Assembly (NCBI GenBank): GCA_002427105.1
Contig: DIPM01000034.1
Coordinates: forward strand, 1-64,000
DNA length: 64,000 nt
Direction of reading: 5' to 3'
DNA from: Marinilabiliaceae bacterium UBA5488
GTDB taxonomy: Bacteria; Bacteroidota; Bacteroidia; Bacteroidales; Marinilabiliaceae
In this document: piece by piece, positions 8,804 to 18,872 of the stretch
How the letters are laid out: each line of letters begins with the position of its first letter
Position numbering within the stretch: position 1 is the stretch's first letter
Notes under the pieces: generated by a model
What the model was told of the DNA's origin: nothing
The model's input: only the letters and a program-made list of their open reading frames with translations
Database searches by the model: none
Made by a program: the position numbers and the translations under genes

Positions 8804-8876
8804 AAGCCAAATTATTAAATTAGCACAATATGGTAGAACTCACTAGTCAGCAAAATATGCGAAAAACATTATCTTA

Positions 8877-10097
8877 TTAAACTCTGATTTTGTGACCTTT
8901 TATGGCGTAGTAGAGAATATAGGCGAAAATTGGAACAGCTATCCAGTATGCGTTCTGAGCTCCGAAGCTATCTTTTGCAAACCCATAAAGTGTAGGGATT
9001 ACGGCTCCTCCAACGATGGCTATTACCATTAACGAACTGCCTGCCTTGGTAAATCTACCCAAATCAGTCATTGCTAAGGGCCATATAGCCGGCCACATTA
9101 ATGAGCATCCTAAGGCCATAAATGCAACAAAATAGATTGAGATTTCAGCAGGTGTCAAAACTACCATAAGAGAGCCGAACAAGGCAATACTTGATACTAT
9201 CAACAGCGCAACTGATTGACTGATATACTTAGGTATAAAAACTATACCTGCCAAATACCCAATAACCATCCCGACAGGAGCAATAAAGGCATAAAACTCT
9301 GAATTTGGCAAATTTAGACTTTCAGCATAATCGACCAGCGTCCCTAAAGAAATTGTCTCCACCCCGACATATAAGAAGAGAGCCAGCACACCCAGTAGCA
9401 AATGAGGGAACTGCCATATCGAGGTTTTGCCGGCTGCATAAGGACAATCCTCAACCCTATCCTCATCCTCACCAAGGGCCTTTAGCTCAGGCAGCGGGGC
9501 TAAAAGTGCGAGAAGTCCTAACAACAAAAACACTCCTATTATAATCATAAAAGGGAGCTGAGTATCAGCAAGCTGCACCTCACTCACACTTTTCCCGATT
9601 ACCAAAGCCAGAAACAGAGGAGCGACCGGCCATGCCAATTTGTTAGCTATCCCCATGATACTTAATCTTCTGGCAGCGCTTTCCATAGGACCCAGGATGG
9701 TCACATAAGGATTTACAGTTGCCTGAAGAAAGGTGTTTCCCATCCCGCTAATAAAGGATGCAATCAAAAACATAGGAAGGCTCTCGTATTTGGCAGATGG
9801 TATATAGAGGTAAAATCCCAGCGAAAACATCAAAAAAGAAAGGGCCATTGTTCTCTTATAGCCAATCTTGGCAATTAGCATGGAGGCAGGATAAGCAAAA
9901 ATCAGGAAAGCAGAAAAAGTAGCTGCCAGTACCAGATATGACTCGCTTGAAGATATGTTAAGAGATTGATTTAATAAAGGAATAAGGTAAGAGTTGATGC
10001 CAAGGGCAAAGCCTATGGCAAAAAACATAGTACCCATTATTGCCAATGGAAAGATGTAACTAGTGTCCCTGTTTCCCGGTTTAGATTGTGCGTCCAT
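8877..10097 (-). CDS. MFS sugar transporter, FucP/glucose-galactose type
   Basis: This 406-residue protein is a twelve-helix major facilitator. The N-terminal half has FFAIGFALGINSYLIPLL and the helix-2/3 segment FLIFAYPASMLIAKIGYKRT, both characteristic of the FucP (fucose, glucose/galactose) group of sugar:H+ symporters in the inner membrane. Between helices 6 and 7 is a short acidic loop (ALGEDEDRVED). It is flanked by GH2 and GH3 glycosidase genes on the same strand, so it most likely imports a mono- or disaccharide released by them. The precise sugar is unknown. Confidence 0.88.
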   Translation of the reverse strand: MDAQSKPGNRDTSYIFPLAIMGTMFFAIGFALGINSYLIPLLNQSLNISSSESYLVLAATFSAFLIFAYPASMLIAKIGYKRTMALSFLMFSLGFYLYIPSAKYESLPMFLIASFISGMGNTFLQATVNPYVTILGPMESAARRLSIMGIANKLAWPVAPLFLALVIGKSVSEVQLADTQLPFMIIIGVFLLLGLLALLAPLPELKALGEDEDRVEDCPYAAGKTSIWQFPHLLLGVLALFLYVGVETISLGTLVDYAESLNLPNSEFYAFIAPVGMVIGYLAGIVFIPKYISQSVALLIVSSIALFGSLMVVLTPAEISIYFVAFMALGCSLMWPAIWPLAMTDLGRFTKAGSSLMVIAIVGGAVIPTLYGFAKDSFGAQNAYWIAVPIFAYILYYAIKGHKIRV

Positions 10098-10135
10098 AAA
10101 AAGGTAAATTAAGAAGATAGATTTTCAAAATTACG

Positions 10136-10170
10136 AAAAAAGGCCGAACGCAAAGCGTCCGACCTTTTTT
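10136..10170 (-). terminator. Hairpin between the GH3 gene and the MFS gene
   Basis: A run AAAAAAGG is matched by CCTTTTTT around an imperfect inner stem (CCGAACGC against GCGTCCGA) with a three-base loop. It lies 19 bases past the GH3 stop and 39 bases before the MFS start, so it should terminate, or partly terminate, GH3 transcripts inside the cluster. Confidence 0.65.
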
Positions 10171-10188
10171 CCTATAATAAATCCCTTC

Positions 10189-12528
10189 TTAACGGTTGGG
10201 ACTGTCCCATTTCTTTGAAGCTGTGCAATTAATAGCTACTTGTTGGCCACCAACATTGATATTGAAGTCTCCTTCCTCAAGTACCCATTTGCCGTCGTGT
10301 CCCACGAAGGCCAAATCAGAGCCTTTAAGTTTGAGGCTAACAGTTTGCGTTTGACCCGCTTCGATAGCTACTTTCTCGAAAGCACGTAAGCGCCTTACAT
10401 CAGGGGTCAGAGAGGCTATCAGATCGCTGCTGAAGAGCAGGACGCTTTCCTTTCCGGCCACCTCGCCGGTATTACTAACATCCACGCTAAAAGTCAATTC
10501 GTCATCAGCTGTAAACTCGCTCTTGTCAACTTTCAAATTGCTATAACTAAAGCTTGTATAGCTAAGGCCGTGTCCAAAGGGCCACTGGAGTGAGCGAGCT
10601 GCATTGTAGTTATAAGCACCTTCCATAGTAGCTGACTCTTCGCTGGGCTTATAGTCATAAGTGGTTAAAGAGTTGACCTCCATAGGATAGGTGAAAGGAA
10701 GCTTTCCACTGAAATTAGCCTCGCCGCTTATCAGATTTGCAAAAGCATCACCACCGGCGTTACCGGGCAGCAGAGTGTAAACAATGGAAGTTGCCAATGG
10801 CTCAATTTCACGAATAATCCGGGGGCGACCCTGGTTAAGCACAAGTACGATAGGTTTTCCTGTCTTGGCAAGAGCTTTCACCAATTCCAACTGATTAGTC
10901 GAAAGCGTAAGGTCGGTAAGGTTACCGGGCGTTTCGCAATAGGAGTTTTCTCCTACACAGGCAAGGATTACATCAGCTGTGCGTGCAGCTGCAACGGCTT
11001 TGCTGATTTCAGGAGTATTCTCTTCCCACCAGCTACCTTGAGCCTTATATGTAACTCCGGGTTCATAAATCACCTTATCAGAACCATATTTAAGGCTTAT
11101 AGCTTCCAGCAAAGTGTTGTATTCTTCAGTAAACTCATCAGTTCTATGACCCTGCCAGGTGTAAGTCCATCCTCCGTTTAGAGTGCGCATGGAATTGGCA
11201 TTAGGGCCGGTGACAAGAATCTTCTTATCTTTTGCCAGAGGCAGAAGATTATTATCATTTTTCAACAACACCATAGATTCTTCAGCAGCCTGAATAGCTA
11301 CATTATGATGTTCCTCACTTCCAAAAAGTGGAAAGTCGTTGAGATCATACAAATATGTATCAAAAAGCCCAAGGCGATATTTCACGCGTAGAACTCTGCG
11401 CACTGCATCGTCAATACGGCTCATTTTCACTTCTCCTTCATCAACAAGTTCTTTGAGTAAGATGCAAAAATCCCAGTTATAGGGCTCCATGGCCATGTCT
11501 ATCCCGGCGTTAATAGCAATTTTGATAGCCTCTTTCTTGTTGGCAGCGACCTTCTCACGTGTATAAAGATTGTTGATATCAGCCCAGTCGGTTACTATCA
11601 TACCATCCCAGCCCAAATCTTCCTTGAGCCATTGTGTCAGATACTCGTAACTGGCATGTACCGGCATGCCATTAATCGTACCTGAATTGGCCATTACCGT
11701 CAGGGCTCCTGCACGGATAGCCTCCAAAAATGGAGCAAAATGCTTCTCGCGTAAGTCTTGCTCACTAATGATGGCAGGGGTGCGGTCTTTGCCTGAGACA
11801 GGTACACCATAACCCATATAGTGCTTCATCGAAACAGCGATATTCTCCTTCCCTATCTTGTTGGGATTATCTCCCTGGAAGCCCAATACAGCGGCGCGTC
11901 CCATCTGGGCATTAACATAGGCATCTTCACCATAGGCTTCCCACATACGCGGCCAACGAGGGTCGCGACCTAAATCCACGGTGGGGTTATAAGTCCAGCC
12001 TACACTGCCAGCTTTTGTTTCATAAGCAGTAATTCCTGCAGCCTGACGCACTAAATCGCGGTTGAAAGAAGCGGCCATGTTAATAGGCTGAGGAAACATT
12101 GTTCCGCCCATGGTATAGGTAGTTCCGTGATTTTGGTCAAGTCCGTAGATACAGGGAATACCTATTTCATCCATCGACTTTTGCTGAATCACAGCAATAA
12201 TCTCATTCCAGCGTTCAGGAGTCTGAGCCAGGGTGCCGGGCGCGTTAAGAATTGAGCCTACTTTATACTTTCCAATTACAGTATCCAGAAGAGCCTCGTC
12301 AATAGTAAAAGTGTCAGAGTGTCTTGTATCTGCCGACCAAAGCACATCAACGACCAACTCGGTCATTTGACCGATTTTTTCCTCAAGCGTCATTTCTTTA
12401 AGCAAAGCTTCTATCTTTTGCTCTATTTCATTATCCCTTGGAATTACAGGGTCTGCCTTTGGCGGTGTACTGCATGAACCCAGCACTACTGCAGCTGCGC
12501 CCATAAATAATACTTGTTTAAAACTCAT
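10189..12528 (-). CDS. GH3 family beta-glucosidase, BglX-like lipoprotein
   Basis: This 779-residue exo-acting beta-glycosidase has a lipoprotein signal (GSC, Cys19), an N-terminal TIM barrel, an alpha/beta sandwich domain and a C-terminal fibronectin III-like domain (about 665-770). The nucleophile is Asp314 in the TDWAD motif. KHYMGYG and the [10 protein letters not shown] segment are standard for the family. The length and domain order match BglX-type periplasmic beta-glucosidases. In this context it would remove terminal beta-linked glucose (or xylose) from oligosaccharides before import by the neighbouring MFS protein. The start is ATG at 12528, the only start that gives the signal peptide. 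Confidence 0.93.
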   Translation of the reverse strand: MSFKQVLFMGAAAVVLGSCSTPPKADPVIPRDNEIEQKIEALLKEMTLEEKIGQMTELVVDVLWSADTRHSDTFTIDEALLDTVIGKYKVGSILNAPGTLAQTPERWNEIIAVIQQKSMDEIGIPCIYGLDQNHGTTYTMGGTMFPQPINMAASFNRDLVRQAAGITAYETKAGSVGWTYNPTVDLGRDPRWPRMWEAYGEDAYVNAQMGRAAVLGFQGDNPNKIGKENIAVSMKHYMGYGVPVSGKDRTPAIISEQDLREKHFAPFLEAIRAGALTVMANSGTINGMPVHASYEYLTQWLKEDLGWDGMIVTDWADINNLYTREKVAANKKEAIKIAINAGIDMAMEPYNWDFCILLKELVDEGEVKMSRIDDAVRRVLRVKYRLGLFDTYLYDLNDFPLFGSEEHHNVAIQAAEESMVLLKNDNNLLPLAKDKKILVTGPNANSMRTLNGGWTYTWQGHRTDEFTEEYNTLLEAISLKYGSDKVIYEPGVTYKAQGSWWEENTPEISKAVAAARTADVILACVGENSYCETPGNLTDLTLSTNQLELVKALAKTGKPIVLVLNQGRPRIIREIEPLATSIVYTLLPGNAGGDAFANLISGEANFSGKLPFTYPMEVNSLTTYDYKPSEESATMEGAYNYNAARSLQWPFGHGLSYTSFSYSNLKVDKSEFTADDELTFSVDVSNTGEVAGKESVLLFSSDLIASLTPDVRRLRAFEKVAIEAGQTQTVSLKLKGSDLAFVGHDGKWVLEEGDFNINVGGQQVAINCTASKKWDSPNR

Positions 12529-12626
12529 GGTGTGAAAATATTAAATGTTAGTGATAGCAAAAATTATTGATTTGGCAGGATACCCCGCAATATAGCAAAT
12601 TAGTATAAAACCCACAACTACAGCCT

Positions 12627-13349
12627 TCATCTTAATAAGGATATGGATGAGTATGCAACGTAAACGGGAACTATCAGAGCAAGTGCCCCTATACCTAATA
12701 AGACAATGGCAAGGAGCGATATCGTCAGAAGCAAATAACGGTTTTCATTGCCTTTCCAGCCAAAGCTCTTAAACTTAAGCGAGAACATTGGTATCTCGCT
12801 GACCAACAAAGCCGAGAATAATGCCACGATAGCCATAACCACCCACACTTCTGTGAAGAAGAGCCACCATCCTCCTCTTGAGAAAACAAGATAGAAAAGA
12901 GATACTATAAACATCCCTGTCGCGGTTGTTGTAAGTCCGATAAAATTCTCGGTCTGACGCGTATCATTGTTGAATTTTGCTAAACGCAGCGCAGAAAAGA
13001 CAACAAGCAGGAAGGGTGACAATAGCAGCAGCTGCCGCTCAATTCCAAGTGTCAAAAACTGTCCGCCCCATGCCCCGGTATAGAAATAATGCAGCATAGA
13101 CGAGAGCACAGCAGCCGGAGCCAGACCAAAGCTGATCAAATCAGCCAATGAATCGAGATCCTTACCTATGTCGCTATAAGCCTTTAGCAAGCGTGCAGCA
13201 AAGCCGTCGAAAAAATCAAAGACAGCTGCAAGTAGAACAGCCCAAACGCTAAGATCAGGCCTCCCAACTATGGCTAAATAAGTTCCGGCCGTACCTAGCA
13301 GTAAGTTGCAGCAGGTAAGCATATTGGGAATATGACGAGTAATAAACAT
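12627..13349 (-). CDS. pssA: CDP-diacylglycerol-serine O-phosphatidyltransferase
   Basis: PssA makes phosphatidylserine from CDP-diacylglycerol and serine at the inner membrane; the product is then decarboxylated by Psd, encoded at 36514. The CDP-alcohol phosphotransferase motif is complete (DFFDGFAARLLKAYSDIGKD followed by LDSLAD), followed by SFGLAP. About seven or eight membrane helices are predicted in 240 residues. The ATG at 13349 is preferred over the TTG one codon earlier. The gene sits between two glycosidase genes rather than with psd and cdsA 24 kb away, so its place in the cluster is probably incidental. Confidence 0.92.
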   Translation of the reverse strand: MFITRHIPNMLTCCNLLLGTAGTYLAIVGRPDLSVWAVLLAAVFDFFDGFAARLLKAYSDIGKDLDSLADLISFGLAPAAVLSSMLHYFYTGAWGGQFLTLGIERQLLLLSPFLLVVFSALRLAKFNNDTRQTENFIGLTTTATGMFIVSLFYLVFSRGGWWLFFTEVWVVMAIVALFSALLVSEIPMFSLKFKSFGWKGNENRYLLLTISLLAIVLLGIGALALIVPVYVAYSSISLLR

Positions 13350-13422
13350 CAAGGAACAATTTAAAGTAAACTATATGACAAAGTTAGCTAAACATTCCAA
13401 ATTATTAGCCCGACAACTCCCC

Positions 13423-16008
13423 TTATTGCTGCAAATCATTTAAAGACCTTATGATAATATCTGCATCGACATCCAGCTTTTCATCAGTAATAAGCTCTAT
13501 GGTTTTAGGCCTTCCCGGAATCAGATCGAAGTAGTTATCTGAGACAAAAGCCTCTCCCCTCGGCGTATCAATAAAAACATCCTTTACAAATACTCCGCTC
13601 AATAAAGTGATTTGATACGCATCTTCAATTTCAAGAACCGACTTTCTTATGTTTGCCTTGTGCAGAAACAGGTCTTTAGGCTCAACCATATAGCAAATAT
13701 TATCCGCGATAACACGTCCATTTTCCAGAAGTTCAAAGACCACCACCAAGTCGCTTATGTCCATTTCGGGAGTAATAAATTCTGCAAATGTATCATCAAA
13801 GATAAGGGATGAGGTATTGGCTGCTATATTAACCTCAACAGTATCAGAAAAGAGTTCAGTTCCGTTAAGACCCATCAACCTTCCCTTTAGGGTGGCAGTG
13901 AAGGGCTCCTGCCTGTCGCTTACAGCATACAGCTTTGCCATATTACCTGAAATAAGGGGTGCAATGATAACTTCCTTGTATGCCTTTTTTACTGCATAGT
14001 GAGCTGCCTTCCAACGCCCCTCATGGTCAACACTTGACCATGAGACAGTTGGCCAACTGTCATTAAGTTGCCAGTACAAACTACCCATGCAATGCGGCAT
14101 ATTCCGACGGTGAGCTTCAATAGCGGTTTTATATGCCTTTGCCTGAAGCAGTTGGCTGACATAAACAAAATCCTCAAACTTTTCAGGAACCTGATAATAG
14201 CGCTCCATATAACGCCGTATCATATCATTGCCATCAAAACCCGGTCCCATATACTCCATCTTCCCCCGCTGACGATGACGCATGACCTCAGAGTCCCATT
14301 CCCTATCACCCTCTTCGGTAAAACTTTTGATAGTATGCATATCTGGAAAGGACTGCAAACCATACTCACTCACAAAACGCGGTACATTCTCTCCGTAGGC
14401 CGAAAAAGGAGCCTGTCCAAACCAAACTGTCCAGTCGTGCTCATCTCCCGATTTGCGATCGGCTAACTGATCTTTAAATGAAGAGGGAGACGAAGACCAA
14501 TACTGCATGCCGGGATGGTGTTTTTCAACTGCCGCAGGAAGTATCTCGAGGAAAATACGATTATATGTCTCCTTCATAAAAGCATCAACCTCATCATCAA
14601 AGATATCATTCCACCATTGATCCAGGCCATGCAGGTTTTCATTATTACCACACCACATCGCCATGCAGGCATGATTGCGAAGACGCTTCACATTATATTC
14701 AGCCTCTTTGCGGATATTCTCAAGATGCTCTTTGTCACCCGGCTGCAGAGCGCAGGCAAACATAAAGTCCTGCCAAATCAAAATACCCAAACTATCACAC
14801 AGTTCATAAAAATAGTCTTCTTCATAAATGGCGCCGCCCCAAACGCGCAACATATTCATATTGGCATCAACGGCATTCTTAATCAATTCATTGTATGAAG
14901 CCTTATCAACGGATGGAGTCAAAGTATTGGAAGGTATGTAATTGGCTCCTTTCATAAAAACGGGAACTCCATTTAGCTCAAAACAGAAAGTATGTCCTTG
15001 CTCATCAGGATTTTGAACAAGTTTGAGCGTGCGAACCCCATAGTTTATTGAGTGTGACAGCTCCTGATTTGCCGCGTTCTTCAAAGTAAATTTAAAATTG
15101 TAAAGATAAGGATCACCCAAACCATTGCTCCACCAAAGCTTAGGGCTGTCCATGACCAACTCAAAGGGAATCTTGTGCGAGCCGGCCTTAAGTTCAACCA
15201 CAGTAGCAAACAAGTCAGTTAGGCCCTCCGACCTGAGATTCAAACTATATAAACCGTCTTCAAGGACCTCAAGCTCAACGAAGCCCTTAAGCCGGGCCTC
15301 TTCATTATTGGCAGAAACAGTCTCCACAAACACATCCTCAATAAGTCCAAATTCTGCGCTCCTTAGCACAACAGGCCTCCAAATACCGGATGTTACCAAA
15401 CGGGGACCCCAGTCCCAGCCGTAATGGAAAGGAGCTTTACGGGTAAAAACGTTAGTGCGCTCATTTTCAGGCGCCTGTTCATTAACGGCAGGGATAATGT
15501 AATCAAGCCGATTCAATTTCTCCATGCCTTTCCTGACCGGAGAATGAAAATATACCCTTAGGAGGTTTTCACCTGCAAGCAGTACGTTTTTAACGTCAAT
15601 CCAATGGCCGACAAACATATTATCGGATGATAGTATAAGCTTTTCGTTAAGATAAACATCAGCATAGGTGTCGAGGCCTTCAAAACCAAGCTCTAGCAAT
15701 CCCTTATCCAGAGTAGAGGCACTCACCTTAAAACTGGTACGATATTCCCAGTCCTTATCCTCAATCCATTGCAGCCCATCCTCATTCATACGATAGTGAG
15801 GATCCTCAATTATGCCGTTTGCCAGGAGGTCTGCATGCACAGTGCCCGGGACTGTAGCGGGCAACCATTCGTTCTTATTTGCTTCAGAGAACTCCCACTT
15901 AGCGTCGATCACGCGTTCCTGATAAGAAGAATCCTTACGCGATGAGCATGATGAAACAATAGCCATAAGGAATAATCCAATAGAAAAAAACAAACTTATC
16001 CTTTTCAT
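13423..16008 (-). CDS. GH2 family beta-mannosidase lipoprotein
   Basis: This 861-residue protein has a lipoprotein signal (VSSC, Cys21), a sugar-binding domain, an immunoglobulin-like domain, a TIM barrel (about 330-690) and C-terminal Ig-like domains. The WDWGPR motif near 198 and the start LDAxWxF-type region (here IDAKWEF) are typical of beta-mannosidases. Catalytic residues are Glu457 (acid/base, GNNEN) and Glu548 (nucleophile, VSEYG). It would release mannose from non-reducing ends of beta-mannosides in the periplasm or at the outer membrane. It is the most upstream gene of the minus-strand glycan cluster, which continues through pssA, GH3, MFS, GH2 and ROK kinase. Confidence 0.92.
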   Translation of the reverse strand: MKRISLFFSIGLFLMAIVSSCSSRKDSSYQERVIDAKWEFSEANKNEWLPATVPGTVHADLLANGIIEDPHYRMNEDGLQWIEDKDWEYRTSFKVSASTLDKGLLELGFEGLDTYADVYLNEKLILSSDNMFVGHWIDVKNVLLAGENLLRVYFHSPVRKGMEKLNRLDYIIPAVNEQAPENERTNVFTRKAPFHYGWDWGPRLVTSGIWRPVVLRSAEFGLIEDVFVETVSANNEEARLKGFVELEVLEDGLYSLNLRSEGLTDLFATVVELKAGSHKIPFELVMDSPKLWWSNGLGDPYLYNFKFTLKNAANQELSHSINYGVRTLKLVQNPDEQGHTFCFELNGVPVFMKGANYIPSNTLTPSVDKASYNELIKNAVDANMNMLRVWGGAIYEEDYFYELCDSLGILIWQDFMFACALQPGDKEHLENIRKEAEYNVKRLRNHACMAMWCGNNENLHGLDQWWNDIFDDEVDAFMKETYNRIFLEILPAAVEKHHPGMQYWSSSPSSFKDQLADRKSGDEHDWTVWFGQAPFSAYGENVPRFVSEYGLQSFPDMHTIKSFTEEGDREWDSEVMRHRQRGKMEYMGPGFDGNDMIRRYMERYYQVPEKFEDFVYVSQLLQAKAYKTAIEAHRRNMPHCMGSLYWQLNDSWPTVSWSSVDHEGRWKAAHYAVKKAYKEVIIAPLISGNMAKLYAVSDRQEPFTATLKGRLMGLNGTELFSDTVEVNIAANTSSLIFDDTFAEFITPEMDISDLVVVFELLENGRVIADNICYMVEPKDLFLHKANIRKSVLEIEDAYQITLLSGVFVKDVFIDTPRGEAFVSDNYFDLIPGRPKTIELITDEKLDVDADIIIRSLNDLQQ

Positions 16009-16189
16009 CCCTTTATAATTAATTCGTCTAGCTTAAGAATAGCTCTTGCCGTGAATAACTAATCAGGCTTAGTTAAGGCGTGGTCAATTTACAACTTTTT
16101 TGAACAAGTCAAGCGGAGGAGCAATGCTTATGATAAGATTATATATAAGATTGACAGAATTTAACCACCAGGGAGGAAATTTCAATTTA

Positions 16190-16513
16190 TCAGGATACAG
16201 CCTTCAAACCAATTATTGATAATATTAATGTCGAAAGGAAAAATATCCTTGCAAATGTTGCAGGCTCTTTAAAAACTATAATTCCCAGAAGTGCAGTTCC
16301 GACTGCTCCAATTCCGGTCCAGACTGCGTATGCCGTGCCAATAGGCAAAGTTTGTGTGGCCTTGATCAACAGAGTCATACTAATGCTAAGGGCAACTATA
16401 AACCCAAGATACCAGAGGTACATCTCCTGGCCTGTTGTTTCTTTGGCCTTACCAAGGCAAAATGCAAATGTTACCTCAAAGAGTCCTGCGATTATCAATA
16501 TTATCCAGCTCAT
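16190..16513 (-). CDS. sugE: SMR-family exporter, SugE/Gdx type
   Basis: A 107-residue, four-helix small multidrug-resistance protein of the inner membrane; these act as dual-topology antiporters. The membrane-embedded glutamate is in GLFEVTFAFCLGKAKETTG, and the GKAKETTG pattern points to the SugE/Gdx branch, several members of which export guanidinium. Two in-frame starts lie upstream (ATG at 16531 and a non-ATG start at 16570); the ATG at 16513 gives the usual length and begins directly before the first helix. No guanidine riboswitch-like structure was recognised upstream, so the substrate stays open. Confidence 0.88.
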   Translation of the reverse strand: MSWIILIIAGLFEVTFAFCLGKAKETTGQEMYLWYLGFIVALSISMTLLIKATQTLPIGTAYAVWTGIGAVGTALLGIIVFKEPATFARIFFLSTLILSIIGLKAVS

Positions 16514-16602
16514 CTTGCTATTTCGTTTCATCCTGAAAAAGAAGCCCAAAGTTAATAAAAAAGAGAGCAAGCCGAGCGAAGATTTATTATCGGGCGGAGT
16601 AA

Positions 16603-17367
16603 TTATTCAAGTCCAGCCGCCCATCTAAGAGCTCCCTGCAAATGCTTCAGGAAAAGAGAATCGGAATACAGCTCAGGACGATGTCCGAGCGCTGTTTGAA
16701 GCACCCGCCCTTCTCCTACCCTTTGGCACCATACCAAAGGGTGATCTCCCATTCTTTGCTCAACTCCTTCAAACCAGCGATTATCATCAACCCGGTAGGA
16801 TTCTTCATCTATAGAAATTAATACATGGACATTTTCGCGGGGGTTGCGATCAAAGCTATACCACTCATCTTCGAGCCACCATATCGAATCTCCCAGGAAG
16901 GCAGTGGCCGGATGCTCCAAATCCTCAACGATAAGCTTCCCGGGCTGTACCGGAGGATGACCTGTAAAACGTGCACCAACGGCATTGACAAACCACGGCC
17001 ATTCTTTCTCTGTATCGCTGCCCGAATGAACAGTCAGCAACCCGCCGCCAGCCTCAACCCATGCACTTAAAGCATCTTTTCCCTCATCATCCAAAGTAGA
17101 GCCCGTGGTCAATAAAAACACAAGAGCGCCATAGTGTTGCAGAGAATCAGTCCTAAAGTCAGCCTCGTTCTCACTAAAAGTTAAGACCCAGTTATTAGCT
17201 ATTGCCAGTTGTTCAAACCCTGCTTTGGCAGCCTCAATAGCCTCATGCCTGAAGCCCTCCGTTTTAGTGTAAATAAGGATCTCCATACTATTTTTTTGAG
17301 GTTTACATGATTGGCCGCCGGGCAGAACCACAGCTAAGAGCAATACAAAACAAATAATTTTTCGCAT
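16603..17367 (-). CDS. ThuA-like domain lipoprotein
   Basis: A 254-residue secreted lipoprotein (signal ending GGQSC, Cys21) made of one ThuA/trehalose-utilisation-like domain, a class I glutamine-amidotransferase-like fold. The pattern begins EILIYTKTEGFRHEAI and continues with a GGGLLTVHSG turn and a final GEGRVLQTALGH segment typical of the family. The biochemical role of ThuA-like proteins is uncertain; in Bacteroidota they often accompany carbohydrate genes. It is on the same strand as the SMR gene, 89 bases upstream of it. Confidence 0.85.
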   Translation of the reverse strand: MRKIICFVLLLAVVLPGGQSCKPQKNSMEILIYTKTEGFRHEAIEAAKAGFEQLAIANNWVLTFSENEADFRTDSLQHYGALVFLLTTGSTLDDEGKDALSAWVEAGGGLLTVHSGSDTEKEWPWFVNAVGARFTGHPPVQPGKLIVEDLEHPATAFLGDSIWWLEDEWYSFDRNPRENVHVLISIDEESYRVDDNRWFEGVEQRMGDHPLVWCQRVGEGRVLQTALGHRPELYSDSLFLKHLQGALRWAAGLE

Positions 17368-17526
17368 TTCACTTAATTATTGTCGTAATACCTGACTTTC
17401 TCTTATAGCAGTAAAAATACAAATATTTATTTACTGCCCGATTTATTTGAAGGCTAATAAAGCACAAAGCTACAAGCATGCAGTTCTCCCGGCCTCAGGC
17501 ATAACCCGTTTTACAGGCAGGGTCTT

Positions 17527-18428
17527 TTATTTGCTTATTAATTGTTGAGTTAACTTAATCATTGTCCTGAATGAAATGTCAGGATGGGCAACTTGATTAA
17601 CTGTCCCAACTATAAAAATATTACCTTCCGGGCTATAATATGCCAATGCTCCGGAAAGTCCTGAATGTCCAATAAAATTAGGCACCGCACCTGTCGGGTT
17701 AAAAATCCACGGAAGTTTAAACAAGTGAATTCCAATTCCTAATTTCAAAGGAGGAAATATGTTTTTCCAATCCTGCAATTCATCGATATACTCTTTTGCA
17801 AATATCTTTCCGGAAAAAAATGCTTCTAAAAAAATAAGCATATCGTTTGAAGTTGAAACTATTCCACCGTCAGCCCCAAAAGATGTCATTGCCTGGGGTA
17901 TGTGCAGTTCTGTTCCTTTGTAATAGAGTGTCTTTGGCGTTTTGTCAGATGGGTCTTGATAGAGATAGGTTTTTGTCAAACCAAGTGGTTCGATTATATA
18001 TTCTCTACAAGTTTCGTCATACGTTTTATGCGTTATATTTTCAATGATTTTGTCTAAAAGCTGGAAATTTGCATCTGAATAGCTTGCCTTACCTTTTGCT
18101 CCCGGAGCAAAAGGTAAGCTTTCCCTTTGTAAACGTGCAATCCCGAAAGAATTGATTTGTCAATGTAATTAGCGATTTTGTCATCAAGGCTGAGCTTGCT
18201 TTCTTCTCTCAGTTTTAGAATTATCGCGCTAGTGAATAATTTAGTTGTGCTCGCAATGAAATAAGGTTGGTCTATCGACAAATTGCCGGATGCTCCATTC
18301 CAAAGCAGTGTTTCTTTTTTTAAGGCGAAAGATGTCCCAAATATTTTTTTGTTGTCAACAGTTTTGTCAAGGATGGCTTGAAATGATTTCTCTTTTTCTG
18401 TTGTCGTTTGCTCAAATGTAGTCTTCAT
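17527..18428 (-). pseudogene. Broken serine hydrolase of the beta-lactamase/D-Ala-D-Ala carboxypeptidase family
   Basis: Two fragments of one gene lie in different frames. The upstream part (18428 down to about 18120) carries the nucleophile motif STTK (in ASTTKLF) and runs to LSGLHVYKG. The downstream part resumes in another frame at ESLPFAPGAKGKASYSDANF, holding the second catalytic motif (YSDAN), and continues to the end at 17527. Intact relatives have about 40-50 residues between these points (the HLLxHTSGLPDY region). The junction therefore looks like an internal deletion that also shifts the frame. The gene is more AT-rich than its neighbours. A sequencing error alone would not restore the missing residues. 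Confidence 0.75.
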
Positions 18429-18488
18429 AATTCCCGGAGAATTAATAATGTAAATATTTCCATAATCTACTTTTAGTCTTGATGCCAA

Positions 18489-18712
18489 GTGATTGCAACA
18501 TAAGCAGTGGCGGATTATGTGGCTACAAACTTATCAAAAGCTTACAAGCTTTCATTTACAGCACACCATTAAGTTTGTATTAATAAATTCGCTTAGCCCT
18601 GGCGGAATCTTGTAGCTTAGGGACGCTAGTTCAGACCTGATTAGCTGCCAAGCAGAACAAAACCGGCAAAAATTAAAATTCTGAAAAAATGAAACTATTT
18701 ACCGGCAAATAA
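18489..18712. other. Intergenic spacer upstream of the his leader
   Basis: About 220 bases between the broken hydrolase and the his promoter. No gene, hairpin with a U-tract or repeat was recognised. The sequence between 18480 and 18650 is less AT-rich than the his leader and does not encode a recognisable peptide. Confidence 0.4.
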
Positions 18713-18743
18713 TTTGAATCAAAGAGAAAAAATTATAGTTTTG
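18713..18743 (+). promoter_or_regulatory. Predicted Bacteroidota-type promoter of the his operon
   Basis: TTTG at 18713-18716 and TAGTTTTG at 18736-18743 match the Bacteroidota -33 (TTTG) and -7 (TAnnTTTG) boxes exactly, with a 19-base spacer, which is in the usual range. Transcription would start near 18750, about 15 bases before the leader peptide start. Confidence 0.7.
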
Positions 18744-18764
18744 TAGTGATTTAATAATTTTAAT

Positions 18765-18812
18765 ATGATATACACTGCTCACATCAACGCTCATCATCAT
18801 CTCCAAAGATAA
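18765..18812 (+). CDS. hisL: His leader peptide
   Basis: An ATG begins a 15-codon frame with product MIYTAHINAHHHLQR. Four of fifteen codons are histidine, three of them consecutive (18792-18800). It lies between a predicted promoter and a terminator hairpin, upstream of hisG. This is the expected form of a control peptide: scarcity of charged His-tRNA would stall the ribosome on the His codons and change the folding of the downstream RNA. The symbol hisL is used by analogy with enteric bacteria; homology is not implied. Confidence 0.8.
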   Translation: MIYTAHINAHHHLQR

Positions 18813-18872
18813 GGGGTGGGCTTGTTGTGTTTAATAATATTATACAAAAAGGCTTACCCTGCGGTAAGCCTT
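18789..18872 (+). promoter_or_regulatory. Ribosome-mediated his attenuator: competing RNA hairpins
   Basis: Three mutually exclusive pairings can be drawn. Segment 1 (GCTCATC, 18789-18795, over the His codons) pairs with segment 2 (18815-18821) in seven pairs, two of them G-U. Segment 2 (GGGTGGGCTT, 18814-18823, just after the leader stop) pairs with segment 3 (AGGCTTACCC, 18850-18859) in ten pairs, three of them G-U: the antiterminator. Segment 3 with segment 4 forms the terminator at 18849-18872. A ribosome stalled on the His codons leaves segment 2 free; one that reaches the stop covers it. Confidence 0.75.

Noticed and set aside
14068..14466. 132-codon open frame on the plus strand opposite the beta-mannosidase gene
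   Set aside because: The opposite strand encodes a complete GH2 enzyme with all catalytic motifs; the frame has no recognisable product.
16514..16570. Longer N-terminus of the SMR exporter
   Set aside because: The extra residues would add a hydrophobic segment before the first helix, unlike other SMR proteins of about 105-110 residues; the ATG at 16513 fits better.
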